A stretch of DNA of 64,000 nt from Flavobacterium sp. H122 (GCF_004959765.1 NZ_SJZD01000005.1:175543-239542); one strand, 5' to 3'. Counted from the stretch's first letter, positions 42,260-52,742 are shown. Translations and numbers: made by a program. The notes: generated by a model from the sequence alone, not told the origin.

Positions 42260-42973
42260 ATGAAAAAACTTATTCTTTTATTTTTTATTTCGTTAACAAG
42301 CTTAAATCTTATTGCTCAAACAGAGCAAACATCAATATTGGAAAAAAAATGGATCGCTAAAATCAATGCAACAGCATTAATTGATGGTTTTTCTTTCCCC
42401 ACTATCCAATTTGCAGTCGAGCGAAAAATAAAACCATATTTCAGTATTCAAACCGAAGCCGGAATTCAAGCCTATAGTTTTAGAAACAATGCAGATACAC
42501 TTTCTGTTGACAATTCTGGTTTTAGATTAATTACAGAAGGTCGTTTTTATCTTTTTAACTATCTTAAAAAAGATAATACAAAAAAAAGAAAATCAGATGG
42601 ATTATATACCGGAATACAAGCTTTCTACAGAAAAAACAATTACAATGAACGATTTTACTATTTTCCTGATCAAAATAGTTATGATAATAACACAAATAAG
42701 ATAATTGATGATTATGGAATCAAAAAAGAAGTTTATGGAATTAATTTGTGTTTCGGATATCAAATTCCAATAAACAATCTTATTCTAGAACCTTATCTTT
42801 ATATTGGTGCTCTTAAAAGAAATATTAAAAATTTCGACAGAACCTATAATGAAAGCTTAGGACACGTTGAAGACGACGACATTCATGGTTTTATAAGATT
42901 TAATGACGAAGAAAAGGCATCGGGCAAAGGAGAAAACATTGCTTTTGGGCTTCGCATTGGATATAAATTTTAA
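42260..42973 (+). CDS. Outer-membrane beta-barrel protein, hypothetical
   Basis: Signal peptide (MKKLILLFFISLTSLNLIAQ), then alternating strands ('WIAKINATALIDGFSFPTIQFAVERKI', 'YFSIQTEAGIQAYSF', 'GFRLITEGRFYLF', 'EVYGINLCFGYQIP') ending in 'IAFGLRIGYKF' with the C-terminal Phe expected of a barrel. It follows the ABC-F gene after 19 bases. It resembles the DUF3575/OmpW-like small barrels of Bacteroidota; its role is unknown. Confidence 0.7.
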   Translation: MKKLILLFFISLTSLNLIAQTEQTSILEKKWIAKINATALIDGFSFPTIQFAVERKIKPYFSIQTEAGIQAYSFRNNADTLSVDNSGFRLITEGRFYLFNYLKKDNTKKRKSDGLYTGIQAFYRKNNYNERFYYFPDQNSYDNNTNKIIDDYGIKKEVYGINLCFGYQIPINNLILEPYLYIGALKRNIKNFDRTYNESLGHVEDDDIHGFIRFNDEEKASGKGENIAFGLRIGYKF

Positions 42974-42983
42974 GCAATTATAA

Positions 42984-43763
42984 ATGTCAGCCATCTTAAA
43001 ATCCTATCTGAATTTCTTAAAAAACTCCACCAATCAACATGGAGTCCACTCTCCTTTTGTATTTAGTTTAGTTACCAAATGTTTTTACGACAAAACCAAC
43101 TATCCTGAATACAAACTTTTAAAAGAGTTCCGAAATAGCTTATTACAAAACCACAACATAATTGAAGTAACCGATTTTGGTGCTGGGTCAAGAGTTTTTA
43201 AATCCAATCATAGAAAAGTTTCAGCCATAGCTAAGAATGCGGGCATATCTAAAAAAAGAGCTGAGTTGTTATTTCGAATTGTAAGATATTTTCAACCAAA
43301 TAATATTTTAGAAATTGGAACTTCATTAGGATTAGCTACTTCTGCTTTGGTTTTTGGAAATAAAAAAACAAAAATAACTACTTTAGAAGGTTGTCCAAAC
43401 ACATTAAAACAAGCGCAATCTCAATTTCAAAAATTCAATTTCAATAACATCGAATCGGTAAATACTGAATTTTCAAGTTATTTAACCAACTGCTCACTAA
43501 ATCCTGAACACTGGAAACTCATCTATTTCGACGGCAATCATTCAAAGAAAGCAACTTTAGAATACTTCGAATTATTACTTCCTACTATAACCAATGATTC
43601 TGTTTGGATTTTCGATGATATCCATTGGTCAAAAGATATGGAAGAAGCTTGGGAAATAATCAAAACCCATCCAAAAGTCACCGTTACCATTGATACTTTT
43701 CAATGGGGTTTCGTTTTTTTCAGAAGAGAACAGGAAAAAGAGCATTTTACAATCAGAGCTTAA
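42984..43763 (+). CDS. Class I SAM-dependent methyltransferase
   Basis: The SAM-binding motif I is 'NILEIGTSLGLATSALVFG', with the acidic residue after strand 2 in 'KITTLEGCPNTLKQA' and motif near 'WKLIYFDGNHSKKATLEYFELLLP'. This is the Methyltransf_24/O-methyltransferase layout, length 259. The N-terminal segment 'LNFLKNSTNQHGVHSPFVFSLVTKCFYDK' is specific to a Bacteroidota subgroup. The acceptor is unknown. It overlaps no gene and sits 10 bases after the barrel gene. Confidence 0.82.
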   Translation: MSAILKSYLNFLKNSTNQHGVHSPFVFSLVTKCFYDKTNYPEYKLLKEFRNSLLQNHNIIEVTDFGAGSRVFKSNHRKVSAIAKNAGISKKRAELLFRIVRYFQPNNILEIGTSLGLATSALVFGNKKTKITTLEGCPNTLKQAQSQFQKFNFNNIESVNTEFSSYLTNCSLNPEHWKLIYFDGNHSKKATLEYFELLLPTITNDSVWIFDDIHWSKDMEEAWEIIKTHPKVTVTIDTFQWGFVFFRREQEKEHFTIRA

Positions 43764-43768
43764 TCTAT

Positions 43769-43906
43769 TTAACCGCAAAGTGCGCCAAGTTTCCGCCAGG
43801 AACACTAAGTTCTATTTTTTTACTTAAATGCTGTCTTGCAATATTTTTGAGTGAATTTCCAAATTATTTGCGAACATTGCGAAAACTTGGCGCACTTTGC
43901 GGTTAA
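43769..43906. repeat. Large inverted repeat (flavobacterial intergenic type)
   Basis: Two 24-base arms are exact inverse complements: arm 1 at 43769-43792 (begins TTAACCGCAAAGTGCGCC) and arm 2 at 43883-43906 (ends GCGCACTTTGCGGTTAA), with 90 bases between. They can form a long hairpin after the methyltransferase gene. The units resemble the 'aaccgcaaag' elements seen repeatedly in flavobacterial intergenic DNA. Confidence 0.8.
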
Positions 43907-43976
43907 AAAACAATCTCCATTTTGTAACAAAAACCGATTTTATTTTACTAATAGTAGATCTTAATTCAAAAATCAA

Positions 43977-44690
43977 ATGAGTAATTCATTAATTAACATA
44001 AAAAATATCAAACGTGATTTCCAGCTAGGCAGTGAAACCATTAATGTTTTAAAAGGAATTGATCTTCAAATCAACAAAGGCGAATACGTTGCCTTAATGG
44101 GACCATCGGGCTCTGGAAAATCAACTTTAATGAACCTTTTAGGTTGCTTGGACACGCCTACTTCCGGACAATACATTCTTAACGGGAAAGATGTTTCTAA
44201 AATGGAGGATGATGAATTGGCAGAAATCAGGAATAAGGAAATAGGATTTGTTTTCCAGACTTTCAATCTTTTACCAAGAACAACGGCGCTGGACAATGTG
44301 GCCCTACCAATGATTTATGCCGGTTATTCTAAAAAAGAACGTTCTGAACGCGCTGAAGAAGTTCTAAAACAAGTTGGTTTAGGCGACCGGATGGACCACC
44401 AACCTAATCAACTTTCAGGAGGACAACGTCAGCGTGTAGCCGTAGCACGGGCATTAGTCAATCATCCATCAATAATACTTGCAGATGAACCTACAGGGAA
44501 TCTTGACAGTAAAACATCTGAGGAAATCATGAAACTATTTGGTGAAATTCATGCCAATGGAAACACTGTGATTCTGGTAACTCACGAAGAAGACATTGCA
44601 CAGCATGCCCATAGAATTATTCGTTTAAAAGACGGTTTAATTGAAACTGACCATTCAAAACAACAATCTAACATTTTGTTATCAGTTTAA
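43977..44690 (+). CDS. ABC transporter ATP-binding protein, LolD/MacB-like
   Basis: Walker A '[15 protein letters not shown]', Q-loop '[21 protein letters not shown]', signature '[15 protein letters not shown]', Walker B '[20 protein letters not shown]' and the H-loop '[16 protein letters not shown]' are all present in 237 residues. The sequence is of the LolD/MacB group, which energises FtsX-like permeases for lipoprotein release or export. No permease gene lies next to it, so its partner must be elsewhere. The next gene, an M16 peptidase, is on the same strand but 47 bases away. Confidence 0.88.
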   Translation: MSNSLINIKNIKRDFQLGSETINVLKGIDLQINKGEYVALMGPSGSGKSTLMNLLGCLDTPTSGQYILNGKDVSKMEDDELAEIRNKEIGFVFQTFNLLPRTTALDNVALPMIYAGYSKKERSERAEEVLKQVGLGDRMDHQPNQLSGGQRQRVAVARALVNHPSIILADEPTGNLDSKTSEEIMKLFGEIHANGNTVILVTHEEDIAQHAHRIIRLKDGLIETDHSKQQSNILLSV

Positions 44691-44737
44691 AAAAATCTAA
44701 AACTATTTTTGACTCTATAAATTAATTTTTAACTAAA

Positions 44738-47665
44738 ATGCTAAACAAATTCAAATTAGCTTTAGTTGCAGTAGCCTTATCAACTGTAACATTTGCCCAA
44801 AGTCAGTACCAGTGGAAAGAAGCCTCTGGAAATGGTTACACATACAAGTATGTGACCAATGACCCAACAAAAGCACGCTTTTACACTTTAAAAAACGGTT
44901 TAACTGTAATTTTAAGCCCTACAAAAAAAGATCCTAGAATTCAAGCTTATGTTGCTGTGAAAGCAGGTAGTAAAACAGATCCTTCTACGAACACAGGATT
45001 AGCACACTACTTAGAGCACATGTTGTTTAAAGGAACTGACAAATATGGTTCTTTAGATTGGGCTAAAGAGCAAGTTGAATTAAACAAAATTGATGGTTTA
45101 TACGAACAGTACAATAAAACAACTGACGAAGCAAAACGTAAAGCCATCTATAAAAAAATCGATTCTATTTCAGGAGTAGCAAGTAAATATGCTATTGCCA
45201 ACGAATACGACAAAATGATGAGCGCAATGGGAGCACAAGGCACAAATGCTTTCACTTCTTTTGAACAAACAGTGTATACAGACGATGTTCCAAGCAGCTC
45301 AATTGACAAATACTTAACGGTTCAGGCTGAAAGATTCCGCAACCCGGTTTTACGTATTTTCCATACAGAATTAGAAGCTGTTTACGAAGAGAAAAACCGT
45401 ACTTTGGACAATGATGGCCGTAAAGTTTTTGAAACATTATTTGCCAACTTATTTCAAAAACATAATTATGGATTACAAACAACTATTGGAACTGTTGAAC
45501 ATTTGAAAAATCCATCATTAGTTGAAATCCGAAAATATTTTAACAAATACTATGTTCCAAATAATATGGGGGTAATTTTATCAGGTGACTTCAATCCGGA
45601 TGAAATTATTGTAAAAATTGACAAGGCTTTTGGACCGATGCAAAACAAAACTATTGAAAAATATACTTTCCAGCCTGAAGCTCCTATTGCTGCCCCTATA
45701 ATAAAAGAAATTGTTGGACCGGATGCTGAAAGTTTAACTATTGGTTACCGTTTACCTGGAAACAAAGACAAAGATGCATTGCTAGCTGATTTAGTAGGCC
45801 AAATCCTAACTAACGGAAAAGCAGGTTTATTAGACTTAAACTTAGTTAAAAAACAAAAATTACTAAGAGCCAGTGCTTTCACTTATACATTAATCGATCA
45901 TGGTGTTCTTTATTTTTCAGCAGCTCCTACAAACGGACAATCGCTTGAAGAAGTGAAGACTTTAGTATTGGCTGAAATTGAAAACTTGAAAAAAGGAAAT
46001 TTTGATGACAATTTGATTCCTTCAATCATCAACAACATCAAAAAGTCCAAAATTTATGAAACTGAGAAATATTCAGACAGAGCAAGCACTTTAATGGATG
46101 CTTTTACTTCTGAATTGGATTGGAAAGACCAAGTTGCATATGTAAACGATTTATCTAAAATCAAAAAAGAAGACATTGTTGCATTTGCCAACAAATATTT
46201 AGGTGAAAACTATGTTGCCATTTTAAAACGTAAGGGAGAAGCTCCTAAATCGAATAAAATTGAAAAACCATCAATCACACCGGTTGAAACAAATGCCGAC
46301 AAACAATCAGCTTTTGTAAAAATGGTTAATGAAATGCCTAGTACTCCTGCACAGCCTGTATTTTTAGACTTTAACAAAGACATTGAAAAATCTAAAATCG
46401 GTAAAGCGGAAGTATTATATGTAGCGAACAAAGACAATGATATTTTCCGTTTAAAATACCGTTATAAAATTGGTTCATTAAACGACTTAAAACAATCAAT
46501 AGCTTCTCAATATGTACAGTTTTTAGGAACAGATAAAATGAGTGCTGAACAAATTTCGAAAGAGTTTTACAAAATTGCCTGCAGCTTCAATGTAAGCACC
46601 GGAGAAGAATACACTACAGTTTCTGTTGAAGGTTTACAGGAAAACTTTGAAAAAGCGGTTAAATTATACGAAGAAGTAATAAGTGGTGTAAAAGCTGACG
46701 AAGCTGCATTAAAAGCATTAAAAGCTCGTTTAGCGAAAGCCCGTAAAGATGCAAAAGCTAATAAAGGAGCAATTCTTCAAGGATTAACAAGCTATGCTCA
46801 GTTTGGTCCTAAAAACAAATTCAACAATACACTTTCTGATAAAGACCTGGAAGCTATCACTGCTCAGGAATTGTTGGATCGTATCAAGAACTTAAACAAT
46901 TACGAGCAGACTATCATTTATTACGGTCCGCAGCCTTTAACAGCTATTGTTGGTAAATTAAAAACTACGCACACAGTACCTGCAGCATTTGCAGTGGCGC
47001 CGGCTATGAAGGATTTCAAACAAATTGCTCAAACAGCAAACCAAGTATTATTCACTGATTATGACATGGTTCAGGCTGAAACACGTTGGATCAGAAACAC
47101 TGAAAATTATGATGCGAACAAAGCACCAATGGTAAATGTTTTCAATAACTACTTTGGCGGCGGTATGGGTTCATTAGTTTTCCAGACAATTCGTGAAAGT
47201 AAAGCTTTAGCTTACAGTACTTACGGTTTTTATGTTGCTCCGCAAAAGAAAGATCAACAATATTACATGTTAGGTTATGTAGGAAGTCAGGCAGACAAAT
47301 TCAAAGAAGCGACAGTTGCAATGAATGAATTATTGACAAAAATGCCTGAATTACCTAACAATTTAGATTTAGCTAAAACAGGTGTTAAAAAAGACATTCA
47401 AACAGAACGTATCACGCAGGACAATATCATTTTCACTTATTTAGCGAATAAACAATTGGGTGAAACGACTGATATCAGAAAGAAAATCTACAACTCTGTA
47501 GATGCAATCTCGATGCAGGATGTACAAAATTTCCACAAAAACAATTTCTCTGGAAAGCCATATACGTATGCTATTGTAGCTTCTGAGAAAAAAGTTACTA
47601 TGGATGATATGAAAAAATTAGGTGAAGTGAAGAAAATCTCTTTGGAAGAGTTATTTGGATACTAA
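44738..47665 (+). CDS. M16 family metallopeptidase (insulinase-like), secreted
   Basis: Signal peptide 'MLNKFKLALVAVALSTVTFAQ'. The first M16 domain has the inverted zinc motif H90-Y-L-E93-H94 in 'GLAHYLEHMLFKG' and the downstream Glu in 'LEAVYEEKNRTLDN'. The second half (about residues 500-970) is the inactive M16_C domain with 'RESKALAYS', the usual R-x-x-x-x-x-Y partner segment. At 975 residues it is the two-domain periplasmic/outer-membrane type. It likely degrades small peptides in the periplasm. A terminator follows. Confidence 0.9.
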   Translation: MLNKFKLALVAVALSTVTFAQSQYQWKEASGNGYTYKYVTNDPTKARFYTLKNGLTVILSPTKKDPRIQAYVAVKAGSKTDPSTNTGLAHYLEHMLFKGTDKYGSLDWAKEQVELNKIDGLYEQYNKTTDEAKRKAIYKKIDSISGVASKYAIANEYDKMMSAMGAQGTNAFTSFEQTVYTDDVPSSSIDKYLTVQAERFRNPVLRIFHTELEAVYEEKNRTLDNDGRKVFETLFANLFQKHNYGLQTTIGTVEHLKNPSLVEIRKYFNKYYVPNNMGVILSGDFNPDEIIVKIDKAFGPMQNKTIEKYTFQPEAPIAAPIIKEIVGPDAESLTIGYRLPGNKDKDALLADLVGQILTNGKAGLLDLNLVKKQKLLRASAFTYTLIDHGVLYFSAAPTNGQSLEEVKTLVLAEIENLKKGNFDDNLIPSIINNIKKSKIYETEKYSDRASTLMDAFTSELDWKDQVAYVNDLSKIKKEDIVAFANKYLGENYVAILKRKGEAPKSNKIEKPSITPVETNADKQSAFVKMVNEMPSTPAQPVFLDFNKDIEKSKIGKAEVLYVANKDNDIFRLKYRYKIGSLNDLKQSIASQYVQFLGTDKMSAEQISKEFYKIACSFNVSTGEEYTTVSVEGLQENFEKAVKLYEEVISGVKADEAALKALKARLAKARKDAKANKGAILQGLTSYAQFGPKNKFNNTLSDKDLEAITAQELLDRIKNLNNYEQTIIYYGPQPLTAIVGKLKTTHTVPAAFAVAPAMKDFKQIAQTANQVLFTDYDMVQAETRWIRNTENYDANKAPMVNVFNNYFGGGMGSLVFQTIRESKALAYSTYGFYVAPQKKDQQYYMLGYVGSQADKFKEATVAMNELLTKMPELPNNLDLAKTGVKKDIQTERITQDNIIFTYLANKQLGETTDIRKKIYNSVDAISMQDVQNFHKNNFSGKPYTYAIVASEKKVTMDDMKKLGEVKKISLEELFGY

Positions 47666-47686
47666 AATCCTTTAAAATAATTTCTG

Positions 47687-47717
47687 AAAAGACCGTTCGA
47701 AAGAATGGTCTTTTTTT
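47687..47717 (+). terminator. Terminator after the M16 peptidase
   Basis: AAAAGACCGTTC pairs with GAATGGTCTTTT (one G-T pair) around GAAA, then T. Confidence 0.9.
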
Positions 47718-47724
47718 ATTTAAA

Positions 47725-47850
47725 AATTTAACCGCTAAGTCCACAAAGAATTACGCGAAGCGCGCAATATAAACTTTGTGTGACTCTGTGCTGAACTTTG
47801 TGTAACTCTGTGAAACAAAACTTCCAAATGAAAACATACACAACAACAGC
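47725..47850 (+). repeat. Degenerate duplicate of adenosyltransferase leader and 5' end (copy 1)
   Basis: This segment repeats, with substitutions and a 10-base length difference, the one at 47928-48050: 'aatttaaccgctaag', 'caaagaattac', 'aactttgt', 'ctctgtgaaacaaaa' and then an ATG at 47828 followed by a reading frame M-K-T-Y-T-T-T-A-K that mimics M-K-V-Y-T-K-T-G-D of the functional gene. It stops after 14 codons. Confidence 0.65.
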
Positions 47851-47927
47851 AAAAAGTGTAATTAAACATTAAAAAACTATACAAAAGGTTTTAATCGATA
47901 ACAATTTTATATTTTTGGATTTGGAAA

Positions 47928-48021
47928 AATTTAACCGCTAAGTTTGCAAAGAATTACACAAAGGACGCAATAAAAACTTTGTAAAGCTCTGTACTGAACT
48001 CTGTGAAACAAAAAACTCAAA
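47928..48021 (+). repeat. Leader copy 2 upstream of the adenosyltransferase gene
   Basis: The intact member of the pair. The ctctgtgaaacaaaa element immediately precedes the ATG at 48022 of the functional gene. It also resembles dispersed 'aaccgctaag...ctctgtgaaac' elements. Confidence 0.6.
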
Positions 48022-48591
48022 ATGAAAGTATATACAAAAACAGGAGATAAAGGAACCACAGCCTTATTTGGAGGCACCCGCGTTCCTAAACACCATATCC
48101 GAATTGAAAGCTACGGAACCGTTGATGAATTAAATTCACATATTGGTTTAATCCGTGATCAGGAGATTAATCCATTATACAAAAATGTTTTGATTGAAGT
48201 TCAGGACCGATTGTTTACTCTCGGTGCAGTTCTTGCCACTCCACCTGAAAAGGAAGTTTTGAAAAATGGAGAAAAACGACTTAAAAATTTAGGAATATCA
48301 GAAGCCGATATTGAATATCTTGAAAATGAAATCGATGCTATGGAAGCCGATTTACCTCCTATGACACATTTTGTCCTACCAGGAGGCCACTCCACTGTGT
48401 CATATTGTCATATAGCACGCTGTGTATGCCGTCGTGCCGAGCGTTTAGCTACCCATTTGCATGAAATTGAGCCTACCGATGAGCTTGTTTTGAAGTACCT
48501 GAACCGACTTTCTGACTATCTTTTTGTACTGGCACGAAAGTTGTCACTTGATTTGCACGCTGACGAGGTACCATGGATACCTAGAAAGTGA
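48022..48591 (+). CDS. pduO: Cob(I)alamin adenosyltransferase, PduO type
   Basis: The N-terminal ATP-binding glycine-rich motif 'YTKTGDKGTTALFGGTRVPK' and the second motif 'RIESYGTVDELNSHIGLIRDQ' are complete, as is 'RCVCRRAERLATHLHEIEP' with the Arg that binds ATP, and the C-terminal 'YLNRLSDYLFVLARKLS'. At 189 residues this is a single-domain PduO-type enzyme (not CobA/BtuR). It converts cob(I)alamin to adenosylcobalamin in the cytosol. The region upstream is duplicated (see repeats). Confidence 0.9.
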   Translation: MKVYTKTGDKGTTALFGGTRVPKHHIRIESYGTVDELNSHIGLIRDQEINPLYKNVLIEVQDRLFTLGAVLATPPEKEVLKNGEKRLKNLGISEADIEYLENEIDAMEADLPPMTHFVLPGGHSTVSYCHIARCVCRRAERLATHLHEIEPTDELVLKYLNRLSDYLFVLARKLSLDLHADEVPWIPRK

Positions 48592-48713
48592 TTTCAGATT
48601 GCTGATTTCAGAATTTAGAATTATGAAATATCCTTCAAAAATCTAACATCTAAACTCTAAAATCAAAAATCAATAAGTTCTTAAAATTTAACTGAAAATA
48701 AATCAAAAAAAAC

Positions 48714-48743
48714 TTGATTTTTTAAGTAGAAAAATTATATTTG
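48714..48743 (+). promoter_or_regulatory. Canonical Bacteroidota promoter (TTG-N19-TATATTTG)
   Basis: TTG at 48714-48716, 19 bases, then TATATTTG at 48736-48743. Both elements and the spacing match the Bacteroidota consensus, and the DUF2795 start is 23 bases on. Confidence 0.7.
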
Positions 48744-48766
48744 CACAAATTAAAAATTTAACTGAG

Positions 48767-48988
48767 ATGTATTGGACATTAGAATTGGCATCGTATTTAA
48801 GTGATGCTCCGTGGCCTGCTACCAAAGACGAATTAATCGACTACGCTATCAGAACAGGCGCTCCTCTGGAGGTGGTAGAAAATCTACAATCTATCGAAGA
48901 TGAGGGAGAAATCTATGAATCGATGGAAGAAATTTGGCCAGACTATCCAACAGACGAAGATTATCTTTGGAACGAGGATGAATATTAA
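48767..48988 (+). CDS. DUF2795 domain protein
   Basis: A 73-residue acidic protein: '[72 protein letters not shown]'-type sequence that covers DUF2795, a helical family with a hydrophobic core of unknown role. The C-terminus is strongly acidic. It has its own promoter and terminator and lies just upstream of secA, as in many flavobacteria. Confidence 0.85.
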   Translation: MYWTLELASYLSDAPWPATKDELIDYAIRTGAPLEVVENLQSIEDEGEIYESMEEIWPDYPTDEDYLWNEDEY

Positions 48989-49002
48989 TCATAAAACCTA
49001 CT

Positions 49003-49028
49003 AAAAAAGTCTCGTCAGAGGCTTTTTT
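49003..49028 (+). terminator. Terminator between DUF2795 and secA
   Basis: AAAAAAGTCTC pairs with GAGGCTTTTTT (one G-T pair), loop GTCA, then T run. Confidence 0.8.
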
Positions 49029-49065
49029 TTTGGTATTTTTACAGACATTTTTTAAAACAAACCGT

Positions 49066-52000
49066 ATGAGTTTCATTAACAATATATTAAAAGTTTTTGT
49101 AGGCGACAAATCACAAAAAGACGTCAAAGCTATTGAGCCTATTATTAACAAAATAAGATCTTTTGAAAGCACACTTAATGCATTATCAAATGATGAATTA
49201 AGAGCTAAAACTGTCGAGTTCAAAGAAAAAATCAAACAAGCCCGTGAAGAAAAAGATGCTAAAATTGCAAAACTGAAAATAGATGTAGAAGCTATCGAAG
49301 ATATTGATGCACGTGAAGACGTATATTCAGAAATTGACAAGCTTGAAAAAGAAGCCTATGAAATTTCCGAAAAAACTTTAAACGAAATTCTTCCTGAAGC
49401 TTTTGCAGTAGTTAAAGAAACGGCACGCCGTTTTAAAGAAAATACTCAGATTAAAGTAAAAGCAACACCTAAAGACCGCGAACTTTCAGCTGCAAAATCA
49501 TACATCACAATTGAAGGTGACGATGCAGTATGGGCTAACTCATGGGACGCTGCAGGTAAAACAGTTACCTGGGACATGATCCACTATGATGTGCAAATGA
49601 TTGGTGGTGTTGTACTTCACCAAGGTAAAATTGCCGAAATGCAAACAGGTGAAGGTAAAACATTAGTAGCGACATTGCCATTATATTTAAATGCCTTAAC
49701 TGGAAATGGTGTTCATTTAGTTACCGTAAACGATTACCTGGCACGCCGTGACAGCACATGGAAAGCACCTTTATTCGAATTCCACGGTTTAACAGTTGAT
49801 TGTATTGACAATCACCAACCTAACACTGAAGCACGCCGTAAAGCATACGAAGCTGATATTACTTACGGAACCAATAACGAATTTGGTTTTGACTATTTAC
49901 GTGACAACATGGCTCACTCGCCTAGCGACTTGGTACAACGTAAACACAACTATGCAATTGTCGACGAGGTTGACTCTGTATTAGTTGATGACGCGCGTAC
50001 TCCGTTAATTATCTCAGGTCAGGTTGTTGATGGTGACCGTCACGAATTCAACGAATTAAAACCTTTCATCGATAATTTAGTTGGCATGCAGCGTCAATTA
50101 GCTAACGGATTCTTATCTGAAGCTAAAAAATTAATGAAAGAAGGCAACACAAAAGAAGCGGGCTTTCAATTATTACGTGCCCACCGTGCTTTACCAAAAA
50201 ACAAAGCCTTAATCAAATTCTTATCAGAAGAAGGAGTAAAACAATTACTTCAAAAAACTGAAAATGAATATATGGCTGATAACAACCGTAAAATGCCCCA
50301 AGTTGACGAAGCATTGTACTTTGTTATTGAAGAGAAAAACAATCAGGTTGAACTTACAGAAAGCGGTATTAAAGAATTATCTAAAAACACTGATGATAAA
50401 TTCTTCGTTTTACCGGATATAGGTACAGAAATCGCCAACATAGAAAAAGCTAATCTTTCGAAGGAAGAAGAAGCTGAGAAGAAAGAAGTTTTATTTGCTG
50501 ATTTCTCTGTAAAAAGCGAACGTATACACACGTTAACACAATTATTAAAAGCATACGCTTTGTTTGAAAAAGACACTGAGTATGTAGTAATGGATAACGA
50601 AGTAATGATCGTTGACGAGCAAACAGGCCGCATCATGGATGGCCGCCGTTATTCTGACGGGCTACACCAGGCGATTGAAGCTAAAGAAAATGTTCGTATT
50701 AAAGAAGCTACGCAAACTTACGCAACCATTACATTACAGAACTATTTCCGTATGTACAGCAAACTTGGCGGTATGACAGGTACAGCTGTTACAGAAGCTG
50801 GAGAATTCTGGGAAATCTATAAATTAGACGTAGTTGAAATTCCTACCAACAGAAAAATTTCCCGTGATGATAAAGAGGATTTGATTTACCGCTCGGTACG
50901 TGAAAAATTCAATGCAGTAGCTAATGACGTACAAGAATTGGTAAACCAAGGACGTCCGGTGTTAATTGGTACAACTTCGGTTGAAATATCTGAATTATTA
51001 AGCCGTATGCTTAAAATGAAAGGCATCAACCATAATGTATTAAATGCTAAATTACACAAACAAGAAGCACAAATTGTTGCCGAAGCCGGTAAACCAGGGG
51101 TGGTAACGATCGCAACAAATATGGCCGGTCGTGGTACCGACATCAAATTGACTGACGAAGTAAAAGCTGCCGGTGGTTTAGCTATCATAGGCACTGAACG
51201 TCACGATTCTCGTCGTGTTGACCGTCAGTTACGTGGTCGTGCAGGCCGTCAGGGAGACGTAGGTAGTTCACAATTCTATGTTTCATTGGAAGACAACCTA
51301 ATGCGTTTATTTGGTTCAGACCGTGTCGCAAAAATCATGGACCGCATGGGCTTAAAAGAAGGTGAAGTTATCCAGCATTCGATGATGACCAAATCTATCG
51401 AAAGAGCACAGAAAAAAGTTGAAGAAAACAACTTTGGCGTTCGTAAGCGTTTATTGGAATATGATGACGTAATGAACTCACAACGTGAGGTGGTTTACAA
51501 ACGCCGCCGCCATGCATTACACGGAGAGCGTTTAAAACTGGATATTGCTAACATGATTTATGATGTTTGTGATAACATTGTAGAAAAAAATAAATTAACG
51601 AAAGACTTCAAAAATTTCGAATTTGAATTAATCCGTTATTTATCAATCACATCTCCTATATCACAAGCTGATTTTGACAAATTACCGGATGCAAAAATCA
51701 CTTCATTAATTTACAGTGCGGCAACCGAATATTATCATGACAAAAACAACCGTGATGCCAATGAAGCATTCCCGATTATCAAGAATGTTTACGAAAATCC
51801 AAACAATCAGTTTGAACGTATTGTAGTTCCTTTCAGTGACGGCATCAAAACTTTGAACGTGGTTACCGACCTGAAAAAGGCGTATGAATCTCAAGGAAAG
51901 CAATTGGTTGCCGATTTCGAAAAGAACATCACACTGGCTATTGTGGATGAAGCATGGAAAAAGCATTTACGCAAAATGGACGAATTAAAACAATCAGTTC

Positions 52001-52431
52001 AACTTGCAGTACACGAACAAAAAGATCCGTTATTGATTTATAAATTTGAATCGTTCAATTTGTTCAAAAACATGTTGGATGGGATCAATAAAGATGTTAT
52101 TTCTTTCTTATTCAAAGCAGATTTACCACATCAAAACGATTCGATTCAGGAAGCAATCGAAGATGTTCAACATGACAGCTATATTGAAAGCAAAGAAGAA
52201 GTATTAAACATGGAAGAACAAGCTGAAAGAAGAAGCCGTGAAGCTGTGCAAAATGCAGGACATCCACAGCAGCACCATGTAACGGAAACTATTGTTCGTG
52301 ACCAGCCTAAGATTAACCGTAATGATAACGTTACTATCAAACACATCATGAGCGGTAAATCAGAAACCATGAAGTTCAAAAAAGCAGAACCGCTTTTAGC
52401 TTCTGGAGAATGGGTTATCGTAAATGAGTAA
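49066..52431 (+). CDS. secA: Preprotein translocase ATPase SecA
   Basis: 1,121 residues from the ATG at 49066 (MSFINNILK); the longer frame from 49030 adds 12 residues that overlap the upstream terminator and are not SecA-like. Key motifs: '[32 protein letters not shown]' (Walker A near residue 192), '[10 protein letters not shown]', '[17 protein letters not shown]', '[14 protein letters not shown]', '[14 protein letters not shown]' and '[12 protein letters not shown]'. The C-terminus ('[27 protein letters not shown]') lacks the Cys-x-Cys-x8-Cys-His zinc finger of many SecA proteins. It drives Sec secretion at the cytoplasmic membrane. Confidence 0.96.
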   Translation: MSFINNILKVFVGDKSQKDVKAIEPIINKIRSFESTLNALSNDELRAKTVEFKEKIKQAREEKDAKIAKLKIDVEAIEDIDAREDVYSEIDKLEKEAYEISEKTLNEILPEAFAVVKETARRFKENTQIKVKATPKDRELSAAKSYITIEGDDAVWANSWDAAGKTVTWDMIHYDVQMIGGVVLHQGKIAEMQTGEGKTLVATLPLYLNALTGNGVHLVTVNDYLARRDSTWKAPLFEFHGLTVDCIDNHQPNTEARRKAYEADITYGTNNEFGFDYLRDNMAHSPSDLVQRKHNYAIVDEVDSVLVDDARTPLIISGQVVDGDRHEFNELKPFIDNLVGMQRQLANGFLSEAKKLMKEGNTKEAGFQLLRAHRALPKNKALIKFLSEEGVKQLLQKTENEYMADNNRKMPQVDEALYFVIEEKNNQVELTESGIKELSKNTDDKFFVLPDIGTEIANIEKANLSKEEEAEKKEVLFADFSVKSERIHTLTQLLKAYALFEKDTEYVVMDNEVMIVDEQTGRIMDGRRYSDGLHQAIEAKENVRIKEATQTYATITLQNYFRMYSKLGGMTGTAVTEAGEFWEIYKLDVVEIPTNRKISRDDKEDLIYRSVREKFNAVANDVQELVNQGRPVLIGTTSVEISELLSRMLKMKGINHNVLNAKLHKQEAQIVAEAGKPGVVTIATNMAGRGTDIKLTDEVKAAGGLAIIGTERHDSRRVDRQLRGRAGRQGDVGSSQFYVSLEDNLMRLFGSDRVAKIMDRMGLKEGEVIQHSMMTKSIERAQKKVEENNFGVRKRLLEYDDVMNSQREVVYKRRRHALHGERLKLDIANMIYDVCDNIVEKNKLTKDFKNFEFELIRYLSITSPISQADFDKLPDAKITSLIYSAATEYYHDKNNRDANEAFPIIKNVYENPNNQFERIVVPFSDGIKTLNVVTDLKKAYESQGKQLVADFEKNITLAIVDEAWKKHLRKMDELKQSVQLAVHEQKDPLLIYKFESFNLFKNMLDGINKDVISFLFKADLPHQNDSIQEAIEDVQHDSYIESKEEVLNMEEQAERRSREAVQNAGHPQQHHVTETIVRDQPKINRNDNVTIKHIMSGKSETMKFKKAEPLLASGEWVIVNE

Positions 52432-52452
52432 TCTCACAATCTAAATTATACC

Positions 52453-52487
52453 AATCCCTAATTACTTAAAGTAGTTAGGGATTTTTT
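52453..52487 (+). terminator. Terminator after secA
   Basis: AATCCCTAATTAC pairs with GTAGTTAGGGATT (one G-T pair) with a 5-base loop, then T run. Confidence 0.9.
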
Positions 52488-52563
52488 ATGCTGTATTTGT
52501 AACTTATTCGGTAGTTTAAAAATTGTCAATGAAATGGTTTATTAACAAAAAAAGAGCCGGTTT

Positions 52564-52592
52564 TGCACTGCCCAAAAAAGTTAGACACTATT
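52564..52592. mobile_element. IS3-type end-like scrap
   Basis: The segment 'TGCACTGCCCAAAAAAGTTA' continuing GACAC resembles the terminal inverted repeats of IS3-family elements (TGxACTGxxCCxAAAAAGTTxGACA). No transposase frame and no matching second end are found nearby, so at most this is a solo relic. The 311-base gap after secA is otherwise empty apart from the terminator. Confidence 0.35.
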
Positions 52593-52742
52593 TTGGAAAA
52601 AAGTCAAGTATGACTATGCATTTAAAATAGAATACACATATTAATCATAAATGTAATATAAATTAAATCATAACTTAATTCTACACACATTAAACGTTAA
52701 TATATTCTACATCTCAATCAATGTAAAAACAAATAACTTGGT

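Noticed and set aside
49030-49065. Longer SecA start
   Set aside because: It overlaps the tail of the terminator hairpin and adds a segment not seen at SecA N-termini; the ATG at 49066 fits.
52564-52592. Complete insertion sequence after secA
   Set aside because: Only one end-like motif is present; no transposase frame and no second terminal repeat, so I record only a possible relic.
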